Source of the DNA: Hyphococcus sp.
GTDB taxonomy: Bacteria; Pseudomonadota; Alphaproteobacteria; Caulobacterales; Parvularculaceae
DNA: 10,744 nucleotides
Reading direction: 5' to 3'
Assembly: GCA_021604585.1 (NCBI GenBank)
Contig: BQJG01000086.1
Coordinates: 1 to 10,744, forward strand
Shown here: in pieces, positions 1 through 5,919 of the stretch
Numbering within the stretch: position 1 is the stretch's first letter
Layout: every line of letters begins with the position of its first letter
The notes under the pieces: generated by a model
Told to the model about the DNA's origin: nothing
The model's input: only the letters and a program-made list of their open reading frames with translations
The model's database searches: none
Position numbers and translations under genes: made by a program

Positions 1-1094
1 CCGGGCAAGTCCACCTCGCCCATTGACGCGCCATCAAGGGAGGCCATGCGGATAACGGTTTTCACGTCTTCCATATAGGCGGCGAAAATCCGGCCGCCGA
101 CAATGTTCGCGCCAGCCAAAACGCCGTCGCCTTCCGGTACAATGTCTCGCCAGCTTGCGCCGTCAAAATTTGCAGGCGTTGAAACAATTTTGCTTTTGGG
201 CGCGTCGCGATTGGAGATGAAAAAATGCTGGCCGCCAGCGGTCGCGACATAGCTGTAATTGCTTACAAAGCCCGTCACGAGATCGACAGGCGCCGCATTG
301 GCGTCGTTTAGATCAAGCAGCGCCACTTCATAACGGTCATCCGTGCCCTTCCAGACGGTGATGACCAAGGTTGCACCATCGCTCGACACGGTTGCGGAAA
401 ATCCGTGATCAGGATGATCGGGGCGCGCATAAACCAAGCGGTCTCTATCTTGCGGTTCGCCCAGCACATGAAAATAAACCGCCTGATTGAGATTCAAGCT
501 TTGAAAGGCGGAACCTTTTTCAGGTTCTGGGTAACGCGAATAATAAAACCCCGAGCCGTCCTTCGCCCAACTCACGCCAGAAAATTTCACCCACTCCAGA
601 AGATCGTTTTGAACTGCGCCGGTCGCTGCATCGACGACTTTTATTGAATGCCAATCCGAACCGCCATCTTGAACCAGATAAGCAAGCTGCGATCCGTCGG
701 GGCTGGGTTCATATCCGGCGAGCGCCGTCGCACCATCTTCTGACCATGTGTTCGGGTCGAGCAGCTTGTGTGGTTCAGCGTCGCCATCCTGCACAAACAG
801 GACGAACTGGTTTTGCAATCCGTCATTGCGGCAGAAGAAGTACCGATCGCCTGCTTTTTCCGGCAGCGTGAATTTTTCGTAATCCCATAAGGTGCGAAGG
901 CGCTGTTTGATGGCGCCGCGTCCGGCCAGCTGATCTAAATAACCGGCGGTCACCTGGTTTTGCGCCTTTACCCAATCGGCGACATCGGCATCTTCTCGGA
1001 CATCGTTTTCCAGCCAGCGATACGGGTCCGCCACCGTGACGCCAAACATCACATCGGCCTGGTCGACTGTTTTGGTCTTGGGATAGGTGATCAT
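1..1094 (-). CDS. Prolyl oligopeptidase family serine peptidase (S9A), N-terminal part only
   Basis: This is an open frame of 364 codons running off the left edge with no stop, so only the N-terminal half of a protein usually near 700 residues is present. The first residues (MITYPKTKTVDQADV...) and the DPYRWLE motif at residues 23-29 are the hallmark opening of S9A prolyl oligopeptidases, which cut short peptides after proline. The rest of the visible part matches the beta-propeller gate, with repeated blade-like segments such as EPSPDGSQLAYL and SWAKDGSGFYYSR. The Ser-Asp-His catalytic domain lies outside the window, so activity cannot be judged. No signal peptide is seen, which suggests a cytoplasmic enzyme. 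The ATG at 1094 is chosen because the family motif begins at the normal distance from it; the ribosome site before it is weak (AGG about 8 bases upstream). It lies downstream of popZ in the same direction, behind a terminator, so it probably has its own promoter, which I could not identify. Confidence 0.9.
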   Translation of the reverse strand, partial: MITYPKTKTVDQADVMFGVTVADPYRWLENDVREDADVADWVKAQNQVTAGYLDQLAGRGAIKQRLRTLWDYEKFTLPEKAGDRYFFCRNDGLQNQFVLFVQDGDAEPHKLLDPNTWSEDGATALAGYEPSPDGSQLAYLVQDGGSDWHSIKVVDAATGAVQNDLLEWVKFSGVSWAKDGSGFYYSRYPEPEKGSAFQSLNLNQAVYFHVLGEPQDRDRLVYARPDHPDHGFSATVSSDGATLVITVWKGTDDRYEVALLDLNDANAAPVDLVTGFVSNYSYVATAGGQHFFISNRDAPKSKIVSTPANFDGASWRDIVPEGDGVLAGANIVGGRIFAAYMEDVKTVIRMASLDGASMGEVDLP

Positions 1095-1121
1095 GTTACG
1101 CCTGCACTGATCGGCTTGAAG

Positions 1122-1151
1122 CAAAGAAAAAGCCGGCTCGCGCCGGCTCTT
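1122..1151 (-). terminator. Rho-independent terminator of popZ
   Basis: Read on the minus strand, AAGAGCCGGC pairs with GCCGGCTTTT across the four-base loop GCGA (ten pairs, one of them G-U), followed directly by a T-rich run (TTTTTCTTT). It begins about 25 bases after the popZ stop and about 30 bases before the prolyl oligopeptidase start, so it should separate the two transcripts. Confidence 0.82.
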
Positions 1152-1176
1152 CACTATTCGAGTAAGGGCAAGAAGA

Positions 1177-1719
1177 TTATCCCCGACGGCGGCGAGCGAC
1201 GCGCTGGACTTCTTCTTCCACTTTTTCCTCTACGATCGCCGGGAGATTGGCGTCGAGCCATTCTTTGACCATCGGACGAAGCATTTCCGTGACAATGTCT
1301 TCCAGCGTCTTGCCCGGTCCTTCTGAAATCCGAACCGACTGCGAGAGTGACCGGAACGCCTGAGAAGCAGCGGCGGCGGTCGTGTGGTCGAGAATTTCTT
1401 CGTTGAGATCATCTTGCATGGGAGCCGCCACGGTTTTCTTCGTAAAATCAGTGCTTTCTGCGCGCGGGCGAGATTCTGCCTGAGGCGCCGCCTGTGCGGG
1501 CGCGCTTGGGGCTGAAGCGGTTGGCGCAGGCTGCGCCGGGGCCGATTGAGCCGGAGAGGCGCTCGACGCCGGCGTCAGAGTCAGTTCCGGCTTGGCCGCC
1601 GCCTTTTCGGGCGCGGGCTTGGCCGTCGAAGCACCCTGATCGTCCTCATCTTCGGATATGATCCGCCGGATGGAGGCGAGGATTTCTTCCATGCTCGGTT
1701 CTGGTTGAGCGTTTTCCAT
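1177..1719 (-). CDS. popZ: Polar organizing protein PopZ (DUF2497 family)
   Basis: A 180-residue protein, close to the roughly 177 residues of Caulobacter PopZ. PopZ self-assembles into a pole-specific matrix that anchors the ParB-bound chromosome origin and recruits cell-cycle signalling proteins. Two conserved ends are plain: the N-terminal client-binding helix (residues 8-24, PSMEEILASIRRIISED) and the C-terminal oligomerization helices (about 136-175), with KTLEDIVTEMLRPMVKEWLD, NLPAIVE and KVEEEVQR, which match Caulobacter PopZ from memory almost residue for residue. A third helical stretch lies at about 103-128. Between them (29-98) is a low-complexity linker rich in Pro and Ala. Unlike the strongly acidic Caulobacter linker, it has about seven Lys/Arg against five Asp/Glu. 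The ATG at 1719 puts the MEEIL helix at its normal place. It lies 114 bases after tolC on the same strand and ends at a clear terminator. In many alphaproteobacteria popZ is followed by valS; here the next gene is a peptidase. Confidence 0.95.
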   Translation of the reverse strand: MENAQPEPSMEEILASIRRIISEDEDDQGASTAKPAPEKAAAKPELTLTPASSASPAQSAPAQPAPTASAPSAPAQAAPQAESRPRAESTDFTKKTVAAPMQDDLNEEILDHTTAAAASQAFRSLSQSVRISEGPGKTLEDIVTEMLRPMVKEWLDANLPAIVEEKVEEEVQRVARRRRG

Positions 1720-1747
1720 TGACCAAGGGTCCCCTTTAGCGGGTCAA
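1717..1747 (-). promoter_or_regulatory. Nested hairpin covering the popZ start region
   Basis: On the minus strand TTGACC (1747-1742) can pair with GGTCAA (1724-1719), and inside it AAGGG (1736-1732) with CCCTT (1729-1725), leaving a five-base bulge and a tiny loop. The last base of the outer arm is the A of the popZ ATG, and the only Shine-Dalgarno-like bases (AAAGGGGA) lie within the inner stem. If transcribed, the fold would hide the ribosome site. This is a pairing seen by eye; a regulatory role is inference. Confidence 0.4.
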
Positions 1748-1833
1748 ATCAGTTGCCTAGCGCTGCATTGCTGCGCTTTGGAGTTGTTTTCGGGCGCTTC
1801 GCGGCAGTTATCAAGGCTTTCCTCGCCCAAAGA

Positions 1834-3159
1834 TCACTCATCATAGAGGCTCAAGGCCCCATCTTCCACCTCAGCCGATACGCCCACCGCTTCGGGAGTC
1901 AGCATGCCAATCGCCGCCAGCAGGCCAAAGGCCGCCGTTTGCGCGTCACGCTGGGCGCTCACCAGATTGACTTGCGCATTGAGAAATTCCTGCTCAGCGT
2001 TGAGGACATCCAGCGTCGTGCGCGTGCCGACCATCGATTCCGCACGCACGCCTTTGAGCGCCAGCGAGTTGGCCTCAACCGATGCAGCAGCAGATTTGGC
2101 GATGGCGCGCGTCGTGACCAGACGCTCCCAGGCCGAAATGGTTTGCGCTTCAACCTGACGTTCGGCGCCGACCAGAAGCGAACGGTCTCCCGCATGCAGG
2201 GCTTTCGCCTCTCTGACTTTTGAGAAATTCAACCCGCCGCTGAAGATCGGCACTGAAGCGCGGGCGCCAAACCGGAATTCTTCGCTGTTTTGCACAAAGA
2301 AACTCGGCTCTTCCGCATACTGATAACCTGCGGTCAAAGAAACAGACGGCAAAAAAGCGCCGCGTGCTATATTTACCTGACGGCGAGAGATTTCGGCTTG
2401 CTCGCGCGCGCCGATCAGCGCTGGCGCATATTGATCTGCAACCGCCTGCGCCGCCTCCAGCGTTTCCGGCAAGTTTGGCAATTCCGTCACGGGGTCGAGA
2501 TCGCCCGGAACCTGACCCACAAGTTGCGCGTAGGTTGCACGGGCAATAGCGAGATTTCCTTGAGCCGAAGACAGCTGTGCGCGCGCTTCAGCAAGCCTCG
2601 CTTCGGCCTGCGCCACGTCCGTGCGCGTAATTTCGCCGACATCAAACCGCGCCTTCGCCATGTCACGCTGGCGAACGAGTACGCTGACATTTTGGGTGTT
2701 GAGTTCAAAGACAGCGAGATTGCGCTGCACATTGAAATAGGCGCCTGCCACATCGAGCAGCACCTGTTGCTCCGCGCTGGCCAGTTGCGCGCCGCCGGCG
2801 CGAATGCGCGCGCCCGCTTGCTTGATTGCGTTTAGATTGCGAAAACCGGTGAAAATCGGCTGCTCAGCGTTCACGCTGGCGCCCAGCGAATCCAGCTTAT
2901 TGGAATTGGAGCCGAAAGAGGACGTTGAAGAGGTGTCGACCTTCTCAATCGTGCCGCCAGCGGAAATTTGCGGCAGCGCGCCAGCCCAGGCCTGAGCCCG
3001 TGACTCACGCACTGCGCGAAGGCGCGCCCGCTCAGCGCGAATGGTCGGATTGGTCTGATAAGCAAGCGCCAGCGCATCCTGCAAGGATTCGCCGAAAGCG
3101 GGTGTCGAGACCACGCAGATGGCGCTCATCACCGCCAATACCGAAATTGAAACTCGCAA
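1834..3159 (-). CDS. tolC: TolC family outer membrane channel protein
   Basis: A 441-residue protein with a signal peptide (positive MR, hydrophobic core, likely cut after AFG at residue 23), followed by ESLQDALALAYQTNPTIRAERARLRA, the typical start of TolC-type channels. Two outer-membrane efflux repeats follow, with long Ala/Gln/Glu-rich helices and the usual second-repeat phrase TTLDVLNAEQEFLNAQVNLVSAQRD near residues 375-400. No lipobox is present, so it is the TolC/type I-secretion class and not a NodT-type lipoprotein. Such proteins form trimeric beta-barrels with a periplasmic tunnel used by ABC secretion systems and efflux pumps. The start is a TTG; a perfect AAGGAG seven bases before it decides this, and the next in-frame ATG (codon 11) would destroy the signal peptide. 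It lies 113 bases after the pcm-like gene and before popZ, an arrangement common in Alphaproteobacteria. No transporter partner is adjacent in the window. Confidence 0.93.
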   Translation of the reverse strand: MRVSISVLAVMSAICVVSTPAFGESLQDALALAYQTNPTIRAERARLRAVRESRAQAWAGALPQISAGGTIEKVDTSSTSSFGSNSNKLDSLGASVNAEQPIFTGFRNLNAIKQAGARIRAGGAQLASAEQQVLLDVAGAYFNVQRNLAVFELNTQNVSVLVRQRDMAKARFDVGEITRTDVAQAEARLAEARAQLSSAQGNLAIARATYAQLVGQVPGDLDPVTELPNLPETLEAAQAVADQYAPALIGAREQAEISRRQVNIARGAFLPSVSLTAGYQYAEEPSFFVQNSEEFRFGARASVPIFSGGLNFSKVREAKALHAGDRSLLVGAERQVEAQTISAWERLVTTRAIAKSAAASVEANSLALKGVRAESMVGTRTTLDVLNAEQEFLNAQVNLVSAQRDAQTAAFGLLAAIGMLTPEAVGVSAEVEDGALSLYDE

Positions 3160-3166
3160 CTCAATA

Positions 3167-3172
3167 CTCCTT
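3167..3172 (-). promoter_or_regulatory. Shine-Dalgarno site that fixes the TTG start of tolC
   Basis: On the minus strand the sequence is AAGGAG followed by seven bases and then TTG at 3159. This is the strongest ribosome site on the minus strand of the window and supports the TTG as a true initiation codon. A second TTG five bases upstream is out of frame and too close to the site. Confidence 0.75.
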
Positions 3173-3230
3173 CAGGCAGAAGATTCGCCCGCCAACTCCC
3201 ACGCACGCCCTAATCTGAGCTTTCATGCCC

Positions 3231-3261
3231 CGTCTTCAAGACGATTCCGCAGTTTACTGCG
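3231..3261. repeat. Two small perfect palindromes in the pcm-tolC gap
   Basis: CGTCTTCAAGACG (3231-3243) and CGCAGTTTACTGCG (3248-3261) lie four bases apart in the 113-base gap between the methyltransferase-like gene and tolC. Neither is followed by a T run on the minus strand, so they do not look like an intrinsic terminator. They could be regulator half-sites or RNA hairpins in a shared transcript; function unknown. Confidence 0.4.
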
Positions 3262-3272
3262 TGAATATGCAG

Positions 3273-3926
3273 TTAAAATACGAAGGATTTCTCTGCGGCG
3301 AAGCCCGGAAGCACCATTTTCGCGCTGGCGTCGAATTTTTCCGAGCATGCGGTGGCGTCGCCTGCTCTGCTGTAAAGCACGCCGCGCGATATGCCGCCCC
3401 GTCGCATGATCGCCGCAAGCCGGCCGTCATCCTTCAGTTGCGCCAAAAGCGCGTCGGGCCGGGTTTCAATCACGCCGTCAATGAAAATCAAATCGAATGG
3501 TCCCTGCCCCGCTGCGCCCTTTGCGCTGTCGCTCGCCAGCACCGCCGCATTAGCCACGCCAATCCGGGTCAGGTTTTCCTGCGCCGACGCCGCCAGCGCC
3601 TCATCAGTTTCAACAGCCACCACCATCTCGACCAATTGCGCCAGCACAGCAGTGGCGTAGCCTGTCCCGGAGGCCACGCTCAAACAAAGCTCACCCGCCT
3701 TTGGCTTGGCCGCCGCCGCCAGCTTGGCGAAATCGCGCACCGTCATCAAAGACCGCCCCGGCGCAAAAGGAAGCTCACGCTCCACATAGGCCTGATCGCG
3801 CAGGTCCGCCGGCAAGAACACTTCGCGCGGAACGGTTTCAAGCGCTGCTTGCAGACGCAGATCCGTCACATCATTGGTGCGGACCTGGCTGTCCACCATG
3901 CGCCGCCGTGCTGTCTTGAAATCCAT
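3273..3926 (-). CDS. Protein-L-isoaspartate O-methyltransferase-like protein (divergent Pcm paralogue)
   Basis: A 217-residue protein with the PCMT fold: the N-terminal part carries RRRMVDSQV (8-15), the family phrase LETVPREVFLP (29-39) and AYVERELPF (47-54); the Rossmann methyltransferase core has the SAM-binding motif LSVASGTGYATAVLAQ (82-97), an acidic ribose-binding position in VVAVETDE (102-109), and the motif FDLIFIDGVIE (144-154). Canonical enzymes methylate isoaspartyl residues for protein repair and carry a GQTISQP-type substrate loop after the LP motif; here that spot reads GRSLMTVRD (57-65), so repair activity is doubtful. Genes of this divergent type are often found just upstream of tolC in Alphaproteobacteria, which points to a different methylation target or a non-repair role; that is inference. 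The ATG at 3926 has AGAGG six bases upstream. It is the first gene of the minus-strand block and diverges from tRNA-Cys. Confidence 0.85.
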   Translation of the reverse strand: MDFKTARRRMVDSQVRTNDVTDLRLQAALETVPREVFLPADLRDQAYVERELPFAPGRSLMTVRDFAKLAAAAKPKAGELCLSVASGTGYATAVLAQLVEMVVAVETDEALAASAQENLTRIGVANAAVLASDSAKGAAGQGPFDLIFIDGVIETRPDALLAQLKDDGRLAAIMRRGGISRGVLYSRAGDATACSEKFDASAKMVLPGFAAEKSFVF

Positions 3927-3958
3927 GAGAAGCCTCTATTCGCCGGTTTCTGCACAGC

Positions 3959-3987
3959 GGCATACATCCCGCCGCGCCGCCTTGCAA
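3959..3987 (-). promoter_or_regulatory. Possible promoter of the pcm-like gene
   Basis: On the minus strand TTGCAA (3987-3982) is followed by exactly 17 bases and TATGCC (3964-3959), with the ATG about 33 bases further on. The spacing is ideal but the -35 and -10 match consensus only at four and three of six positions, so this is a weak call. Confidence 0.3.
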
Positions 3988-4060
3988 CGCATGGCCAAGC
4001 CTCAACTTCGCAAAGGTTTCTCGCTTTTCAACTTAGCCGTGAAACAGGACCAACTTCCCT

Positions 4061-4089
4061 TTGACCGGGCCCTGCGCCCGCGCTATGAG
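4061..4089 (+). promoter_or_regulatory. Sigma70-type promoter of tRNA-Cys
   Basis: TTGACC (4061-4066), a 17-base spacer and TATGAG (4084-4089) preceded by GC, giving the GCTAT-type -10 favoured by alphaproteobacterial housekeeping promoters. Transcription would start near 4096, leaving a leader of about 40 bases before the mature tRNA, a normal distance for a processed tRNA. Confidence 0.6.
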
Positions 4090-4138
4090 GGCGGCCCTTC
4101 TCAGACCGCTTTCCTCACCACAGGGCGGTTTTTGGTCC

Positions 4139-4212
4139 GGCCACGTGGCGGAGTGGTGACGCAGCGGCCTGCAAAGCCGTGTACGCCGGTTCGATTCCGG
4201 CCGTGGCCTCCA
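4139..4212 (+). tRNA. tRNA-Cys (anticodon GCA)
   Basis: A complete 74-base cloverleaf. The acceptor arm GGCCACG (4139-4145) pairs with CGTGGCC (4202-4208); the anticodon stem GCGGC/GCCGT encloses the loop CTGCAAA with GCA at 4171-4173; the T arm is GCCGG, TTCGATT, CCGGC. The discriminator base is U (4209), as expected for cysteinyl-tRNA recognition, and CCA is encoded at 4210-4212. It diverges from the pcm-like gene. Confidence 0.97.
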
Positions 4213-4458
4213 TACAACATCTTGATTCTATTTTGGATTCAGGACTTTGAGGGGTTTATTTCGCTGTCCGCGGCGCCATCTATTCATTAAAATTTTATCG
4301 TCTTGTGTTTTCAATTGGTTAGGAAAACGACGCTCAACAGCTATTCGCCGCACCGTTGGAACTGCCCGCCGCTTGGCGCTTGCGATAAGAGGAAACAGCG
4401 GACAAGTAGAAACGAACAGCTGGTCGAAGATCCGGCGGCGTTTTAAAGGAGTGATTGC
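4213..4458 (+). promoter_or_regulatory. Leader region of the RND efflux operon
   Basis: No gene is visible in these 246 bases. The stretch holds two GATTC (GANTC) sites at 4224-4228 and 4236-4240, an AT-rich patch at about 4281-4330, and an inverted repeat GTTTTC (4307-4312) with GAAAAC (4323-4328) separated by ten bases, extended outward by CGTC and GACG in imperfect register. I found no convincing -35/-10 pair, but the AT-rich patch is the likeliest promoter site and the inverted repeat could be an operator. A strong AAGGAG at 4446-4451 ends the region. No transcription factor gene is next to the operon in this window. Confidence 0.4.
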
Positions 4459-5910
4459 ATGCGAATCGGGGGCGTGGCGCTGGTCGCCTTGATGACGGCA
4501 TCGTGCGCAAGCGTAAATCAGGAACTGCTGGAAGCTCAGCTTCCCGACGCGCCCGCGGCGTGGTCCGCCGACGATTCTCTCGGCGCGGCGCCGACTGGCG
4601 ACTGGGTTGCGGCTTTCAATGATTCAACTCTTCGCGGGTTGATCAGCGAAGCCGTTGAACACAACAACAACCTTCTCGCGACGGCGGCCAATTTGCAGCA
4701 AGCGCGTGCAGGCGCACGGATTACGCTGGCGAACCAGCTTCCGACGATTGGCGCCAATTTCAGCGCGTCGCGCAACGCCATCGTCACCGATCCGACGACC
4801 GCCGCACAGGCTGGCGGCGGCGCTGGCGGCGGCAGCAGCCGTCTTTACATCAACAACTATTCTCTCGGCGGTTCTTTAAGCTGGGAAATCGATCTGTGGG
4901 GCCGCCTCACCGACGAGACCCGCGCTTCGTACAAAGATGCGAAAGCCGCCGCTGCTGATCTGGCTGGCGCAGAACTGTCAGTCGCCGCACGGGTTTCGCA
5001 AGCATGGTTCGCCCTGATCGAGGCGCGCCAGCAGCGCGAACTTGCCGAACGGGACACTGAAGCGCGCGAGCGCAATTTGCGCGTCACCGAACGCCGCTAT
5101 GAACGCGGTGTTTCTTCAAGCCTTGATGTTCGCCTGTCACGGTCGGCGCTCGGCTCAAGTCAGGCCAACCTCGCTTTGCGTCAGCGGCTGGAAATGGAAG
5201 CTTCGCGCGCACTTGAAGTTCTTCTCGGCCGCTATCCGGCGGCGGAACTTGCCGCCGCTGAAGCGCTTCCTTCGCTGCCGCCGCTCGCAGGCGCAGGCGC
5301 GCCGGGCGATATACTTGCCCGCCGTCCCGACTTGATCGCCGCCGAAGCGCGCATGGAAGGCGCTGGTCTGCGCTCTCGTGCGGCGCGGAAACAATTCCTA
5401 CCGCAACTCACGCTGTCGTCTCGCGCGGGAACCTCGGGTCCGGATTTCGCGGACCTCACCGACCCACAGCGTCTCGCCGGCAACATTATCGGCGGCCTGT
5501 TCCAGCCGCTATTTCAAGGCGGCAGACTTATCGCAAACTCAAAGCGCGCGCGCGCAGCGGCGGAAGCGTCACTCTATAACTACGCGCAGACCGTGCTCGT
5601 CGCCTATCAAGAAGCGGAAAACGCAATCGCTGCGGAAACATTACTTTCAGTGCGCGAAGATGCGTTGCGTTTGGCATATGAAGAAGCGGCAGCAGCAGAA
5701 GATTTGACAGAACGCCGCTACAACAGTGGCGCGGCCACCATTTTCAACCTTCTGGACGCTCAGACCCGTCGCATTTCGTCTGAGAGCCAGTATATTCAGG
5801 CGCAACAACAGCGCGTGTCCAACCGGGTTCAACTTTATCTTGCGATAGGCGGGGATTTTCTAACGCAAGAGAGCCTGGCGGCGCTGTCGGGAGCCGGCAC
5901 CGGAGAGTAA
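4459..5910 (+). CDS. RND efflux outer membrane lipoprotein, NodT/OprM family
   Basis: A 483-residue protein with a short lipoprotein signal peptide: MRIGGVALVALMTASC, with the modified cysteine probably Cys16, although Thr at -3 of the lipobox is less usual than Leu. The mature part has two outer-membrane efflux repeats, about 48-250 and 270-470. Family signatures are GDWVAAFNDSTLRGLISEA, the beta-strand phrase SLGGSLSWEIDLWGR (135-149), ILARRPDLIAAEARM in the second repeat, and LYLAIGGDF at the end. It would form the trimeric exit duct of the pump encoded by the next two genes. A Gly-rich stretch (about 119-126) lies between the strands of the first repeat, where an extracellular loop is expected. 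The ATG at 4459 has AAGGAG seven bases upstream and an in-frame TAA five codons before it, so the start is secure. It is the first gene of the operon; the next starts nine bases after its stop. Substrate unknown. Confidence 0.94.
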   Translation: MRIGGVALVALMTASCASVNQELLEAQLPDAPAAWSADDSLGAAPTGDWVAAFNDSTLRGLISEAVEHNNNLLATAANLQQARAGARITLANQLPTIGANFSASRNAIVTDPTTAAQAGGGAGGGSSRLYINNYSLGGSLSWEIDLWGRLTDETRASYKDAKAAAADLAGAELSVAARVSQAWFALIEARQQRELAERDTEARERNLRVTERRYERGVSSSLDVRLSRSALGSSQANLALRQRLEMEASRALEVLLGRYPAAELAAAEALPSLPPLAGAGAPGDILARRPDLIAAEARMEGAGLRSRAARKQFLPQLTLSSRAGTSGPDFADLTDPQRLAGNIIGGLFQPLFQGGRLIANSKRARAAAEASLYNYAQTVLVAYQEAENAIAAETLLSVREDALRLAYEEAAAAEDLTERRYNSGAATIFNLLDAQTRRISSESQYIQAQQQRVSNRVQLYLAIGGDFLTQESLAALSGAGTGE

Positions 5911-5919
5911 GTAACGCCT

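Noticed and set aside
3225..4064. Long plus-strand open frame of 279 codons opposite the pcm-like gene
   Set aside because: It is antisense to a gene with clear family motifs, is rich in Arg, His and Cys with no recognisable domain, and is the usual shadow frame of GC-rich codon usage.
4105..4133. ACCGC/GCGGT stem followed by five T just before tRNA-Cys, resembling a terminator or attenuator
   Set aside because: Only five pairs with a 15-base loop; such a fold is weak, and it lies in the leader of a tRNA gene where termination makes little sense.
4213..4260. Attachment-site duplicate of the tRNA-Cys 3' end
   Set aside because: No second copy of the tRNA-Cys 3' sequence was seen elsewhere in the window and no integrase is present.
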